Shown: piece by piece, positions 22,681-34,692 of the stretch
Layout: each line of letters starts with the position of its first letter
How positions within the stretch are numbered: the first letter of the stretch is position 1
Assembly (NCBI GenBank): GCA_030770545.1
Contig: CM061106.1
Coordinates: 2,816,001-2,880,000, forward strand
Origin: Macropodus opercularis
Taxonomy: Eukaryota; Chordata; Actinopteri; Anabantiformes; Osphronemidae
Direction: 5' to 3'
DNA length: 64,000 nt
Made by a program: the position numbers and the translations under genes
The notes under the pieces: generated by a model
The model's database searches: none
What the model was told of the DNA's origin: nothing
Seen by the model: only the letters and a program-made list of their open reading frames with translations

Positions 22681-25600
22681 TACCTTTTCATGAAGTAAGA
22701 ATCTGGCATTTTCTGAGGAGCCTCTCGTACAGCGTCCGTCTCAAGCAGGGTCGATGTGTAAACTGAGAGTGAGGACTCTCGTTCAGGATGGGGCGGGGTC
22801 TCTAGGGGGTAGGTTGACAGGTGACTATGGTCAACGCTGCAGGGTAGGGAGTGAGCGCCTGTCTGTCTGTAGGCCTCCGGCTGAGAAAAACCGTCTTTTA
22901 GACAGACGCTGAAACTTAAATGCTTCGTAAAAAGAAGGTAGGTGGTGGTCACCTGTCTGTCTGTAGGCCTGCGGTTGATAGCAGATTGAGAAAACCGTCT
23001 TTTAGACAGACGCTGAAACTTCAATGTTTAGGAAAAACAAAAGAATGATCTTTAGGCAATAATGTGTTCAGAATTAAAGTAGACCTGTCCAGTTTGTGTG
23101 TTTTGTGGAAGGTGGGTCCTTTGAAAGTGGTTGAAGCGAGTGAATCAAGTTCATGTGGTTCTGGTGAAGGGTTCGTTTTAAGGTTATGGACTGGTGGTGG
23201 TCATTGAGGGTGTTTACAAATTCCTTGAAATCTCCCTTTGAGTGAGGCCAAATTCCCCAGATGTCATCCAAGTATCTGAAGAAGGCAGTTGGTGCTTTAG
23301 TGCATTTTGGGATTACCTATTCCTCCCATTCTGCCATTTACATGTCTGCATATGCTGGCGAGAATCTCTTTCCCATTGCAGTTCCTTTGATTTGCAGGTA
23401 ATATTTCCCATTGAATTCAAAGTCGTTGCCAGTCAGGTTGAGGTATAGGAGTTGAAGTATTTCTTGGTCCGGTCTTCATGGGTCCAGGTACTTGTTTAAG
23501 ATATTGCGAATTGCTTGCATTCCGTTGGTTGTGTCAATATTGGTGTAAAGGTTCACCACATCCATGGTAAATAGGAAGCAGGGTTCTACGACGGTCAAGG
23601 TCCAGATTTTTTAAATGATATTGTTGGTGTTTTTGATGTAACTCTGATGTAGTTTGGCCAGAGTGTTCAGGAAATGGTTGATGTATTCTGCTGAGCTGTA
23701 GGATTTGCTTCTGCAATCTGAGACGATGGGTCTGCCAGGGGGTATTTTGTAGGGGGTTGTCATGTTTCTGAAGGTTTGTGGATTTTTGGGAGTAGGTAGA
23801 AGTATCTTGGTCTAATTGGAGATTCTCCTTTCAGATAGAGTAGTTGTGAATTGGTTAGTTGTTTCTTTTGGGCTATTGAATCCAATATGTTGTGTACTAG
23901 GGTGGTTGTTTGAGGAAACATGGGTCGGTCCAGTGGTTGGTAATAGGTTACATCTTGTAGCTTTCTCTTGTATGTAGTCCTCCTTGTTCATCACTACTAT
24001 TGCTGATCCCTTGTCAGCCGGTTTGATTACTATGGAGGTCTTTTTTTGGAGTTCTTGTAGTGTACGGATCTCGTCTGTGGTCAGGTCGGAATCTTCTGGT
24101 TGGAGCGGGATTTTGGTTAAACTTAGGTGGTCTAGTTGTATCAGATGTCTTTGGGTTCCCAGGTGGATTTAAGGTGAAATGGTGTTATTTTCCGGTGTGT
24201 CAAGGGAGTTAAGACTGCTGAAAGTTTGAGGTGTCTGTGATACTGTTGGAGTGATCCTGCTAGAGATTTGTGAACGTCTTGGTGTCTTGTGGCCGTGGGA
24301 ATGAATGAGAGGCCCTTGTTCAACAGTTCTAGGTGTTTGGGTGAAATTTGTTGCCAAGTAGATAGGTTAATTACAGTCTTGCAGAGGTGGTAGGGTTTCA
24401 GCTTGTCCGGTCTTGTTTTGGGACCAGTTCTAAACAATGTTGCCAGTATTCCCAAATGGTCTGGCCTGTTTTGGTTGTCCAATGTATTTAGTCAATTTCA
24501 GTTAGAAATTGGGATTGTTGAATTGTTGGGATCTGTTGTCCTGTTTACATCATCATTTGGTTGAAAGACTTGATGTTGCGTTTCACGTTAGTTGGTAGTT
24601 GGTCTGTGTAGTTAAGGAGTGGTATGAGGATGTTAGAGGATGGGAATGTCTTCAGAGCTGTGTTTGAGAGGCCTTGTATTTTATTTCTCATCAGGTTGGG
24701 GTTATTTATCTCTCTTTCATTGAGGCCAAAGGATAGAATCGCTGTCTTTGTATCATTCGAGATGGGGTTCTAGTGTTCCAGTAAGTACTTGGTGTGCGAG
24801 GTTTTGGCTCCTGGGTATGAGTCTACTTGGACCCGACTGTCTGAAATCGGTGGCAGTCTGCTTAAATTGGAGTCTCCAAGGATCAGAACTGGTCTTTCTG
24901 GTTTTAGGGTCCATTTCTGGATCTTGTTACCATGATGGTCATGTCTTGTAAATTTGGGTCCCTCTGTTTTTGGATTAGGTCAAGGAGGGCGTCTAATTAC
25001 GTGTCTCCTCTGTTTGGAAGTTCTTGTTTATCTTGTGTTGGATCTTGGGTCTCGTGCATCTGTAGATTGGCTTGTGAAAGATTGTGGGGTTGTTTCAACA
25101 ATGGTTACTTACATATTGTTGATTCTGCTTTTCTTCCGTGCACTGGTAGGTTGTGTTGTTGGTAGTCTGCGTTTGTTGTTGGTGGTAGTAGGTTGGTTGA
25201 TGTTTTTAGGGGTTTCTGTAGTTATTTCAAGGTTATGCAGTAGGTCCATCATAGTTCGAATAGTTGTTGGTTTGTGGTATGGAAATTGCTTCTTGAACCA
25301 ACATAGGGCTGTTTCATTTGCAGACTTGTCATGCATTTTGCCGTCTGGAATCTGTGCTGTGGGAGTTTGGGAAGTACTGAAAAGTGATTAGAGATGGTTT
25401 ATGGTGTCCAGGTTGCGTCTCTGTTTCTGTGGAAGAGAAATTGAGTAATTAATTAGAGGAAAAAATATGTCCACATGAGGGAACACTGTTCTGGCTACTT
25501 TGTATAGGCCACGCAGTTGTTTATTAGATGTTTTGTCTGTGTCGTGGTCTCGATTCTTGAGCCCCAGTGAGAAGACCATCGTGTTGACCAGCTGATGCGG

Positions 25601-25790
25601 TGGGATCTTTTGTAGGATCTGCAAGAAGTGGTAGAAGTTTGCTCCGGAGTAACTGTCTATCTGAATATGTGGATGTTGTAAAAGGTGGTATTCTGGCCAG
25701 ATATGAGTCTCCCAGTATGAGTATTTGTTGTCTGTCTTTAATTTGCCATAACACTGAAAGAATGAGACTCCAGTAGCTCTTAAAGTCAAC
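22680..25790 (-). pseudogene. Penelope-like retroelement with SGNH-like segments, decayed
   Basis: Read on the - strand the order is: an SGNH-hydrolase-like segment (25388-25754, ILGDSYLARIPPF), a Lys-rich linker, a second SGNH-like segment (about 24540-24920, LILGDSNLSRLPPISD), a conserved block (24141-24400, including LLNKGLSFIPTATRHQDVHK) and reverse-transcriptase motifs. The last include IVIKPADKGSA at about 24010, a KGTAMGKRFSPAYAD block at about 23350 and FFRYLDDIWGIW with the YLDD box at 23263-23274. LSKGLSFIPT, KPADKG and YLDD are typical of Penelope-like elements. Many stops and frameshifts make it inactive. No GIY-YIG endonuclease was found 3' of the RT; two tandem copies of a segment with GTCTTTTAGACAGACGCTG (22855-22915 and 22955-23035) sit there instead. 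Two SGNH segments suggest two overlapping insertions. Confidence 0.72.
22855..23035 (-). repeat. Two tandem copies of about 100 bp at the 3' end of the Penelope-like element
   Basis: Both copies contain TGTCTGTCTGTAGGCC and AAACCGTCTTTTAGACAGAC (- strand equivalent). Penelope-like elements often insert as partial tandem copies, so this may be a remnant of such a junction. Confidence 0.6.
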
Positions 25791-25799
25791 TAGAAAAGC

Positions 25800-26770
25800 A
25801 TTTCCATGAGAAAATGCACTGTGAATGCTTTATGCTGAATGTATTCCCAATAACTGCTAACTGTAGCTCGAGAGTTTAAAACGTTCTTAAAAGTAGTTTA
25901 AGAAAAATAGAAGTGGATAGAATAGGGTTGTACAGGTCCAGAACAAGTTAAAAGTCTTAAATTTCAAAATAAAGCATAATGAAAAAATATTAAGTAAGTA
26001 TTAATAAATAAATAATTAAATAAAACACAGGCGAGTTGATCTACACAGTAAAAGTATAGATAACCCCTAAGATATGTTGATTGAATTTTGCAAGAGTTTC
26101 CTGACATTGCTGAAGCTCTGTTACAATAAGAACATCCAGATTCAGTGTGCTGGTAACAAACATCAGTATGAAGACAGTTGCCTCGACTGGGGATTGAACC
26201 CCGGACCAGACTAACCGTTCGGCCATCTGAGCAGCCGAAAGTGTATGTGCGCGCAGATCTATAATAACTTGATGTTACTGTCACTGAAGCTGCACCTTGT
26301 GGCCAAAGGCTGATGAAAACGAAGCCCGCTAGACGGGTTCGTAGCGGCAAAACCGTAACAGTAATCACAAAAACCACCACATCAAATAAAAGCCGAGACT
26401 TTAGTCTACAACCTGTGTGAGTTTCATGTCGAAAGACTGACAATTGTTGAATTTACAGCGAGTTCAAAACGCTCAGATCTGCTCGCGAACAAGGCAAATT
26501 AATGACGCAGAAGCAGCCGCTCCCGCCGCTACAAGACAAATAAGACAAAATGTGTCTTTCGGTTTTGCCATGTGACCAGTTAGCAAGTAAACAAGTGTCT
26601 CTACATTTGAGTGAAAGAACCGTTTAAGAAGAGCGGAAATTTCGGCCGTGGCGATCATTTGCAAAGGAAATTTTGAAGCGAAGGTTTCGCCGTCTGTTAC
26701 TCTACATATGAAGTCAGTCACTGTAACACTTTGGTTTACTATCCTGCAAATTGACATAGCTTGGATTAGA
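25800..26770. other. Unassigned sequence upstream of the Penelope-like element
   Basis: Mixed AT-rich and CpG-richer sequence (26440-26720). A 94-codon - strand open frame at 26473-26757 has no recognisable motif and is probably chance. GACGCCATCTGCTG at about 26769 resembles CCGCCATCTGCTG at about 15670, perhaps remnants of one element's ends. Confidence 0.35.
26172..26245 (-). repeat. tRNA-like sequence lacking the anticodon arm
   Basis: The - strand has a good A box (TGGCCGAACGG) and a perfect B box (GGTTCAATCCC) inside a paired T-arm (CCGGGGTTCAATCCCCAG). Only about 13 bp separate the boxes, against 30 or more in a real tRNA gene. No anticodon stem fits and the acceptor ends do not pair well. 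I take it for a tRNA-derived repeat or a deleted tRNA pseudogene. Confidence 0.45.
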
Positions 26771-26884
26771 CGCCATCTGCTGTTTAAAGGTTGTAATGAT
26801 TGAGCTGTAAGTTTAGTTAAATATTGTCAGTGCTAGATAAAGGACATATCTTCTGTTGTTTCACTAAAAGATCATTGCATAAAT

Positions 26885-26910
26885 CATTGTATTAATGCAT
26901 TAATACAATG
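26885..26910. repeat. Perfect 26-bp palindrome
   Basis: The half-site CATTGTATTAATG is followed by its exact reverse complement with no spacer. It lies in non-coding AT-rich sequence and could be a protein-binding site or the relic of a small inverted-repeat element. Confidence 0.8.
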
Positions 26911-27175
26911 ACACTGAAAGTGTGTATTGAGCGTAATGTGTGTATGGAACAGACCACATGTAACACATTATGTGTACTTAGCAAATGTTATTTTATTTAC
27001 AATACTGTTCATGAACAACTGAAGAAAGATATTTATATATATATATAAAATGAAATTAAATATTGACTATTTAACAAATGTAATATACACATGGATAGTG
27101 ATTAAACACAACTTAATTTTGAACAAGCACACAAACTATTTAGAACTATGTACAACAAGCAATTTGAAGGAATAC

Positions 27176-27695
27176 TTATAAATTTGGCTTTAGAAGCTCT
27201 AACTGAATGATTTCTTGTCCTTTCACTTTCATTGTTATATGGACTGGTCCTTCATTCAGTCTGGCATCGTACGGTCGCCATTTTGTGTCTTCAATTTTAT
27301 AGACGTCATCCGTGCTCATCAGCAGCTCTAGGATTCCTGGGGTTTCTGATTCCATCACTCCGACCACCTCCGCAGTTGTTTGGGTTGTTGTGTTTATGTC
27401 CTGTTAACAACAAAAGTTAGGTGTTTTTGTGTTTTATTATCATTATTAACTAATTTAGCAGTGGTTAAAGTGCATCTTATTCAGTTGTCTCAATGAAACA
27501 TAGTCAGTGGTTCAGGTTCAATCTGTAAGAGCTATTATATGAAGTCAATTACAGGCTTTTAAATATCCTATCTGCTGCAAATTTACTGCAACACAACTAT
27601 GCCAGGCTACTCACCAATTGTGCAGCCCGTCTTGGTCGTTTATTTGGGTCATCTTCAGTCCTTCTCAATCGTTTTCCAGGTTTTCGTCTGGTCAT
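27176..27695 (-). CDS. Unknown 101-residue protein, two exons
   Basis: Exon 1 (27615-27695) starts at an ATG and encodes 27 mostly basic residues (MTRRKPGKRLRRTEDD, then NKRPRRAAQL), ending at a GTGAGT donor in phase 0. Exon 2 (27176-27400) follows a TTAACAG acceptor, also phase 0, and encodes 74 residues ending ELLKPNL and TAA. The splice signals and frame agree, which is unlikely by chance. The basic N-terminus resembles a nuclear localisation signal. Exon 2 includes VVGVMESETPGILELL and WRPYDARLNEGPVHITMKV. I do not recognise the family. It is surrounded by mobile-element sequence and may be an element-encoded accessory protein or a host gene fragment. Confidence 0.6.
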
Positions 27696-27699
27696 TTTG

Positions 27700-28850
27700 A
27701 CACTCCAATACTATATAAATACAGACCCAAGTTGATGGAATATACAGTGGAACTTTTTGTAAAAGTAAAACTCTATATTCTGATGAAGCGTTTATTCAGT
27801 AACAGAGGTTTACATCTAATCAGCTCTTTAGTAAACAGAAATACATTTCTTAGAAAGTCTCAATTTTCATCTTCCAATTTTCTCTGTTAATTTCTTTGTA
27901 CCATTTTGATTTCCCCCTACGATAGATGAAGTTTCTCTTATTTTATCACTTATACTTTCACTTGTTTATTCTTCATCCTGCATGAATTCTCTCTTCTAAT
28001 TGGATAAAATGAATATCCCGAAAATGCATTTTCTGTTTACTGAACAGCAGGGGGAACCAGGGAGACTATGGTCATTTTAACAATAATATCAATAACTGGT
28101 ATCAGAAATAATATAGAGCTGTTTTAATACTTGGCTACTGCACTGTTATGTACCACAATTTCAAAATCTTAAGTCAAACTACAAAATAATTATTAACATC
28201 ATATTCTTTAAGTACCAAAAGTATTGATCATTGATGATCAATTGATCACTAAAATGTAAATTTAATGCAAGTTATTTGTATTACTAACTCATGTAAATTA
28301 TACCTCCTGATATTTTTATAAATAAGCTATTAATTATGTAGTACCATGAAATATAAATGATCAAAAACAAATACAGCTCGGCTTATGATCACCATTGAAT
28401 GAATACCAGAACTTCGATGTCACTAAGACATGTTTTATGCCAAATAATTCAACAAATACACACGTGTATTTCTCGTATGTTTTGACATTTCAGAAGAGTC
28501 TGAAGTCTAGGAGATTTGTAACCATAGATATATATAGCGAGTTGTAATTATTTTAATAAAGAATAGAGTTCTGCTAGTCTGGGTAAACCCTGCCCTCTCT
28601 GCCGGCGATTTGATTCTTGATCTTGGTCTGGTGATAGCCAGACTAGAGTTCTGTAGAAAAACATTTACAGTAGGCCTATTAGCTAGGTGTAGCTAAGTAA
28701 CTTTAGCATAGCTAGTGGTAGCCCCTTGAATGTGGCATTCACAATGCGGTGACGTTACTCCAAGAATCCTACCTCATGTGTGATAAAAGTGTCCGTTATT
28801 ACTATTACCACTATTATTACTTACCGGTAGTCGTTATCCTTTACAGGGAG
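27700..28850. other. AT-rich non-coding stretch
   Basis: No coding frames or known repeats were identified apart from the small MITE at 28574-28645. CpG-rich sequence begins at about 28850. Confidence 0.5.
28574..28645. mobile_element. 72-bp MITE with 8-bp target duplication
   Basis: The ends CTAGTCTGG and CCAGACTA are inverted repeats. The element is flanked on both sides by GAGTTCTG (28566-28573 and 28646-28653). An 8-bp duplication fits the hAT superfamily. Confidence 0.75.
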
Positions 28851-28995
28851 CTTTGCTGTTTCTTCCAAACTCCAGCCATTTCTGACCCGCACTCCACGCA
28901 GTAACCGCCGAAAAAGAGAAAGAAGCTGAACACTGCACGCGCGGGAGACGTGACCGGTAGCGCCAAGACCCGCCCTACGAAGCAGCTCATTGCAT
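28850..28995. promoter_or_regulatory. CpG-rich segment, possible promoter
   Basis: This short GC- and CpG-rich stretch (CACGCGCGGGAGACGTGACC) sits in AT-rich surroundings between the 101-residue gene (-) and the BEN gene (+). No TATA box or initiator was clear, so promoter function is a guess. Confidence 0.3.
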
Positions 28996-29266
28996 ATAAT
29001 AATAATAATAATAATGGAATGTGGGGATTAGGTAATTAGGTGTCTGTCCAACAAGTAATTGACAAAGAAACTCCGAACTGTATTCAGCCCTTCGAAAATG
29101 GGATGGTTGGCTAAGTTAGCTAATGGCTAATGTTAGGTTCTACGTTGCAAATCAAACTGGAGGTCCTTGAAATGAAAACAGTTTGAGAACTGGCGATCGG
29201 TGGATCTTAATTGGGGAATCTGGGCTCATATTAATGACCGGACTGGGAGAAACAAGATGGTGTCGC

Positions 29267-30487
29267 ACGCTGAGTTGGTGGCAGCTGCGGCCGGTAACGT
29301 TAGATCTTAATTTGCTAGGGCGGGTTCATGTTACGCTCGGGACTGGAGCATCGAACGGGCCGCAACGCACAAAACCCAGTATGTAGGGCAGGGACAAGGC
29401 ATCGAGGTCATCGATGACGTGGACCCAAAATATGCGCATTGATTAGTTGACCTGTTTTTATTTCTCTAAAAAATGTTTGTAAAACGTTTACCTTATGTGC
29501 GCTGAATTTACGCGATGTCCGGATCAACATTCTGTCCAACGTTATATAACCAATCCAGGGGTTTTTCTGCATTGATCTTTTTTTTTCTTGGCGGCTGTCA
29601 TAGCCTTATTTGATCGGTGAGTGATGTAGAATAGAATGACTGCTGCGCCTGACAGGGCGCGTACGAGAGGGAGCCCCGACTGCGCGCGCATTCACAGTCT
29701 TCAAACAACACAAGCGCTTCTTGCTCTCTCTCTCCCTTGTGCATATTAATCAAAATCAATAAACACGATAGAAAAGGGGCGAAACACCAAAGTTTCACGT
29801 GCCCTCGTGCACTCATGGTCTTCAAACTACACGAGCACTGCCTTGCGCACTCGCTCTCTCTCTCTCTCCCTCATGCATTTTAACCAAAATCATTAGACAG
29901 GATAGAAAAAGGGCGGAATGCCAAAGTTTCACGTGGAGCATTTGGAGATTTTTTTTTCTCCATGACAGGCTGAATGCTAGAATGCTAATGAATGCTAGAC
30001 ATCAAGTTGTTATTTTCATCTGAAAGAAGAACTTTTTTTCAGTAAGCTATGGCCCTATGTGTTCAGTAAGGTTGTTTCAGTAAGCTATGTGTTTTCAAGG
30101 TTTTATTGAATGTTATCTCTATACAAGTGCAAAGTAATGCATTCTTAGTCAGTCTTTTATTTTGTAATTTTAAGTGCAAACAAATATGTTGCAATGTTAA
30201 GGAATCCATGTTTTTTTTTCATTCAGATATGTAAATCAACATGTATAACTTGTTAGTAGTCAATTAATGGGGGGATAATCGAAATCGAATCTGTCTGAAA
30301 AAATTAATCGTTAGATTAATCGATGCATTGAAAAAAATAATCGCTAGTTTAAAAAAATAATTGTTTATCCCAGCCCTACCAGTATGCAATACCATTCTGT
30401 TTCGTTCCATTCGCTCCAGTCCCAAGCGTAACATGAACTCGCCCTAGCTAATTAAGATCCACCTGTGGTGGCTGCCAACAACTCAGT
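29267..30487. mobile_element. Candidate element bounded by inverted repeats of about 120 bp
   Basis: Sequence at 29267-29394 (GTTCATGTTACGCTCGGGAC) is repeated inverted at about 30369-30487 at roughly 75-80% by eye. The interior has no transposase. No target duplication could be fixed. It looks like a non-autonomous foldback or DNA element. Confidence 0.5.
29690..29935. repeat. Tandem duplication of about 120 bp
   Basis: Two diverged copies (about 29690-29805 and 29812-29935) share TCTTCAAAC, a CTCTCTCTCTC run, a GATAGAAAA block and CCAAAGTTTCACGTG. They lie inside the inverted-repeat element. Confidence 0.7.
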
Positions 30488-30499
30488 GTGGAATACCAT

Positions 30500-31080
30500 T
30501 CCGTTTTGCGCCGTCCGCTCAGTAATATGTTCTCAGCAGTACAATTATGAAATATCTAATTGAAATATTGATTAGCCTACATGTTACCAGATGTTCATTT
30601 ATTTTATTCATTTTCTTTGACTGTGAAATTCTAGGGTATGGCAATTCTTGAAAAACATGATTTGATTTGACTTTTGATTTTAAAAAAAATAATGGTCATT
30701 TAATGAAATTTAAATTTGACTTAGCTGACTGGACTCGCCCTCCTATTTTTGCTCTACACTAGCTAAATATCTCTGAAATTTCAGATCTGCAAGTTCATAA
30801 ATATTGTGTCACGAGTCCGTAAGTTCTGAGCAGATTTTCTGCAAAAGCTAACCCAAGAATTTGGATGCTATCATGGTTCATGATCTTTAAATTATTTTAA
30901 TCTTGGTGGGTTTTAGAGGTTATAAAACTAACAATCAATTAGGAAAATAATTTGATTTGATTTTTGCTCATTTTGATACCATTCTTGCCTCAAAGATATG
31001 AAGTGAATTAGGTTAAAATAGTGTCTATTTATGTTATACTTAGCGTTAATGATCTAAAATGTATTTTTTTCATTAACAGG
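30500..31080. other. Non-coding stretch before the BEN gene
   Basis: AT-rich sequence without recognisable genes or repeats. It ends in a TTAACAG acceptor immediately before the first BEN-gene coding segment, so part of it is probably an intron. Confidence 0.45.
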
Positions 31081-31811
31081 ATGGAGAAAAACAAAGTGCT
31101 GGCAAAAAAGAGGCTACGGGTTCCCACTCAGAAAATGAAGGACCTGAGCTCCCCTCCCCCAAATGAGTAATCTGGTAATTATTAACGTGATAGTTTCTGT
31201 TATATACGGGGGTAATAATCATAACATTATTGTCCAAATAATGTCTAAAAATACCAGTCTAAATTGTTGTGGCCAAATAGAAATAGATTCTCTCTCTCTC
31301 TCCCAGGGTGTGTTGCATTTGTCAGATGGGAGGATGGTTATACCGGCAAAATCTTTAAAGGATCTGACATTTTGGCAAGAGATGAGGCTCCTGTGCAGCT
31401 GCAAGATCTTAGATCAGGAGACCCTGTTTTAGCAAAGTGGTAAATTCTATAAGGCCACTGTTGAACATATTTCAGGGGAAGATCAGGCTAAGCTGCCAAA
31501 AGACCACCCAACTCCACAGGAGTCCTTTTTAAATATGTCAGAGTCTGACACCATTATAATAGATAGGAGCCCACTGTCTGAGCATGGCGAGAAAATCCCA
31601 TCGCTGAATCCATCACCTGACGGGGGACATGCAACAGGCCGCAACACAGCTGGACCACCAACCTATGGGTAGGTTTGTCATAATTATTACATAATCGCCT
31701 GGGCCCATGAGTTCAACACTTTATCATTATCCGATCAGATTTGGCAAAGTTCAAAACCAAAAATAAACAGCATTAGGATAACTTTGTTATCCAATCTATG
31801 ATAATAGAATA

Positions 31812-31891
31812 GGCTATATGCACAGCTCCACTTCTTCCTGAACTTAGGAGCTGCCTTAAATTCAGGAAGTAGTGGAGCTGTGCGTAGAGCC
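31812..31891. repeat. Near-perfect 80-nt hairpin in a BEN-gene intron
   Basis: The left arm (GGCTATATGCACAGCTCCAC, then TTCTTCCTGAACTTA) pairs with the right arm (TTAAATTCAGGAAG, then TAGTGGAGCTGTGCG) over about 36-40 bp, with a loop of about 9 nt (GGAGCTGCC). The shape is that of a tiny MITE or a pre-miRNA-like hairpin. No target duplication was seen. Confidence 0.65.
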
Positions 31892-34241
31892 CATTACTAT
31901 ATTTCAATAAATAGTATGTGAATGACTCGTGGGCCCTGATGAAAATTATTTGCTATTATTTTTGCTTTATGTTTACGTTCTTTTTTTATGAGCTCACATG
32001 TCACAACATATTGTGATCTTGTTGTTCAGCTATTTCCAGTATTGAAATGTTTTATGTTTTTAAAGTATAAAATGATTATAAATATGGAAGATTTTGGTCA
32101 CAGTACATTTATTTTCATTATTGTGACTGACCATCATATACATAAAAAAAAAAAAGAGTAGACAGCCCCAGTTGTCAAGGCAGCATCTACCCTTCATTTA
32201 TGTCTATGCCAGTCAGTTCTTTGTAGTTATTGGTCATCTCTTCTGGGCAATTTGTGTTTACAGAAATGTCATCTCTGGTTCCATGTAATTTTATTATAGC
32301 TCTGCCAAAGGGGGGGCCATTGGTCCATCACCCTACAGAGGCCATACACCCAGCCCATCACTGTATGACCTCAACACCTCTGGTCCATCACCTGGTGGAA
32401 GCCATACACCCAGCCCATCACCGTACAGCCTCAACACCTCTGGTCCGTCACCTGGCAGAGGCCATGCAGCCAGCCCGCAAGAAAATGCATGGACACCATG
32501 TCAGGATTGTAAGGGGGAGTTTGAAAGAATCCCACAGGAAAAGAGAAGGATCGATGAAGTCATCTCGAGAATAGGCAAGTAATTTCTAATTGCTAATTCA
32601 TTCGTGATGTAATTGTTCTCTACCTATATTAGTGATTGGCCCTTGAACACATAACACTATCCTAGAAAAAAGGCAGAAAAGTGGGTTGTGGTGTTAAAAA
32701 GTATAAATGGTATGGGAAGGTTTATAAACTAAGCTTATTTATTGCACATAATCCTTGATATTGTTAGCAAATTAGAAATAACACTTAACAATTAAATTAT
32801 AGCAATAATATATTATAGTATGAACATAATTTAACAGCACAAAAATTAATTATTATTGTGATAGTTTAATGAAAGTGCGTAAATGGGCTAAAGGTGATCA
32901 AATTAATCTGAACTGGTACAATTAAGTAAAATCCATTTTCACTCCTCAATATTAATATAAATTAAGTGCAGCAGCATTCGTTTTGAGTTCTTGTTTCATC
33001 TTCTTGGGCGGGCCACCCAAGTAAAGCCTTTGTAGGGGACACACTAGTTAATGGTGGGCTACTTAAGTCTTGGGACATATTAAAACATGCCTATATGTTT
33101 GGCCTTACATCGGCATTGTTCAGGCCATGTAGAAAGACATGACACCACACGAACAAGCTACTGTATATGCATCTATTGGTCCCATAAGTGCAATAACCAT
33201 CAGCTGTGGAAAAGGGGAATACTCAGGTATACATCATTGGAAGATAGATGTTTAGAATTAACACAGGACATCAGCTGTAATCAATATAATAAGGCATAAG
33301 GCTTGACAAAAAATGACAAGAAAAAAAATGAAATGGAAATGTTTTTTGTGACAAGAATTAAGATTATTTTTATTTATTATGGTTTGTTTGTCAAGCCTTG
33401 GTTTTAATAATGATCTCTCAAGTGTTCATTCTATATACCTCCCACAGACTTATTCCAAAGTGTCTCTCTCTAAATATTTTTTTTCTTGTGTTGTAGCCTA
33501 TGCAAGGTTATCTAGGCATGTTTTAATTACGTTAAAAATAAACTTGCCTGCCATTAAAGCTCTTTAACCATTTTAAAGAGTAGCTTGGTATTTTCTCACT
33601 CTTGTATTGTTTGTACTAGTTTTCCCTTTCAGATCCTGGCCAGGTCAGAGAGCTTCAGACTCTCTGTGACTTAATTGGAGAGAGATTTTGTGGCAGCCCA
33701 GCTTCACCATCAGGCCAGCAGGAGCTGTTTCCTGGGAGTGGCATATTCATCTCATCATTCCGCCTGGCTGCCATGAATCACGCATCAAAACCAAATTGCA
33801 TGCGTCTGTTTCATGCACTTTTTCATCATTTCTTCACTGTTGAGGAGTGTCAAAATGCAGTGCCCTTTGGTCGCCCTGGCAACAACCCCTCAGGAAAGGG
33901 AGGAAAGCAGGTCCTTGACCGTAAAAAAGTTGACGGAATCCTAAGTAAGTTTTTTCTAAATTAGGCTCTGTGTGTTTTTAGGCCAGGGTAGTTATATCCA
34001 ATCATGACAGTGTAGCAATGATTGATGCAAAGTCTGCGAAACTATTTCTGGCAGACAACTCAAGCTGCGCCCATGCTGATCAGCTGATCAGCCACATGCC
34101 CTCCTCGTCCAAATAGGGCAGGCTATTTAAACTCCCCCCAAGCTTACCTTCTCATCCCTGGCTATGCTTCTGCTGCCGTTGCTACTTCCTGCTCTGCTGC
34201 CTTGCTGCTGCATACATCTTGCTGCTGCTGTCACCCATGAG

Positions 34242-34692
34242 CCCTCCAGGATTTCGCGGTCTTTTGTTGCAATTGTTGCGGGCTAAAATGCCTAATATTG
34301 CGGCAGGTTTTCTAAAAAGTTGTGATGAAAGTTGCAATTTTTTTATAGGTTAAAACTGCAAAGGTAGATAGGTTTTTACCTAAAGTGCTTATATTATGCT
34401 TTTTGTATTTTTCACTTTCCTTTATTGTGATATACAGGTGCTGGTCATATAATTAGAATATCATAAAAAATATATATATATATTTAATTATATATATATA
34501 TATATGATATAAAATTTATATCAGTAATTCCATTCAAAAGGTGAAACTTGTATAATGTATACATTCATTCCACACTGACTGCTCAGAAACGTTGCGGTGA
34601 TTGGTCCAAATTGCAAATTGCACCGAATTCACAGGGATTTGTTGAATTTGCGTTAATAGTTGCGATCGCGACATCGCAAAATCCTGGAGGGA
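34242..34692. mobile_element. hAT-like MITE containing a Tc1 end fragment
   Basis: Terminal inverted repeats CCCTCCAGGATTTCGCG and CGCAAAATCCTGGAGGG bound about 450 bp. Inside, 34436-34565 matches the end of a Tc1/mariner element (CAGGTGCTGGTCATATAATT, AATTCCATTCAAAAGGTG) with a TA-dinucleotide expansion. It lies in the last intron of the BEN gene. Confidence 0.6.

Noticed and set aside
26473..26757. 94-codon - strand frame
   Set aside because: No motif, no relatives recalled and no splice context; likely chance in CpG-richer sequence.
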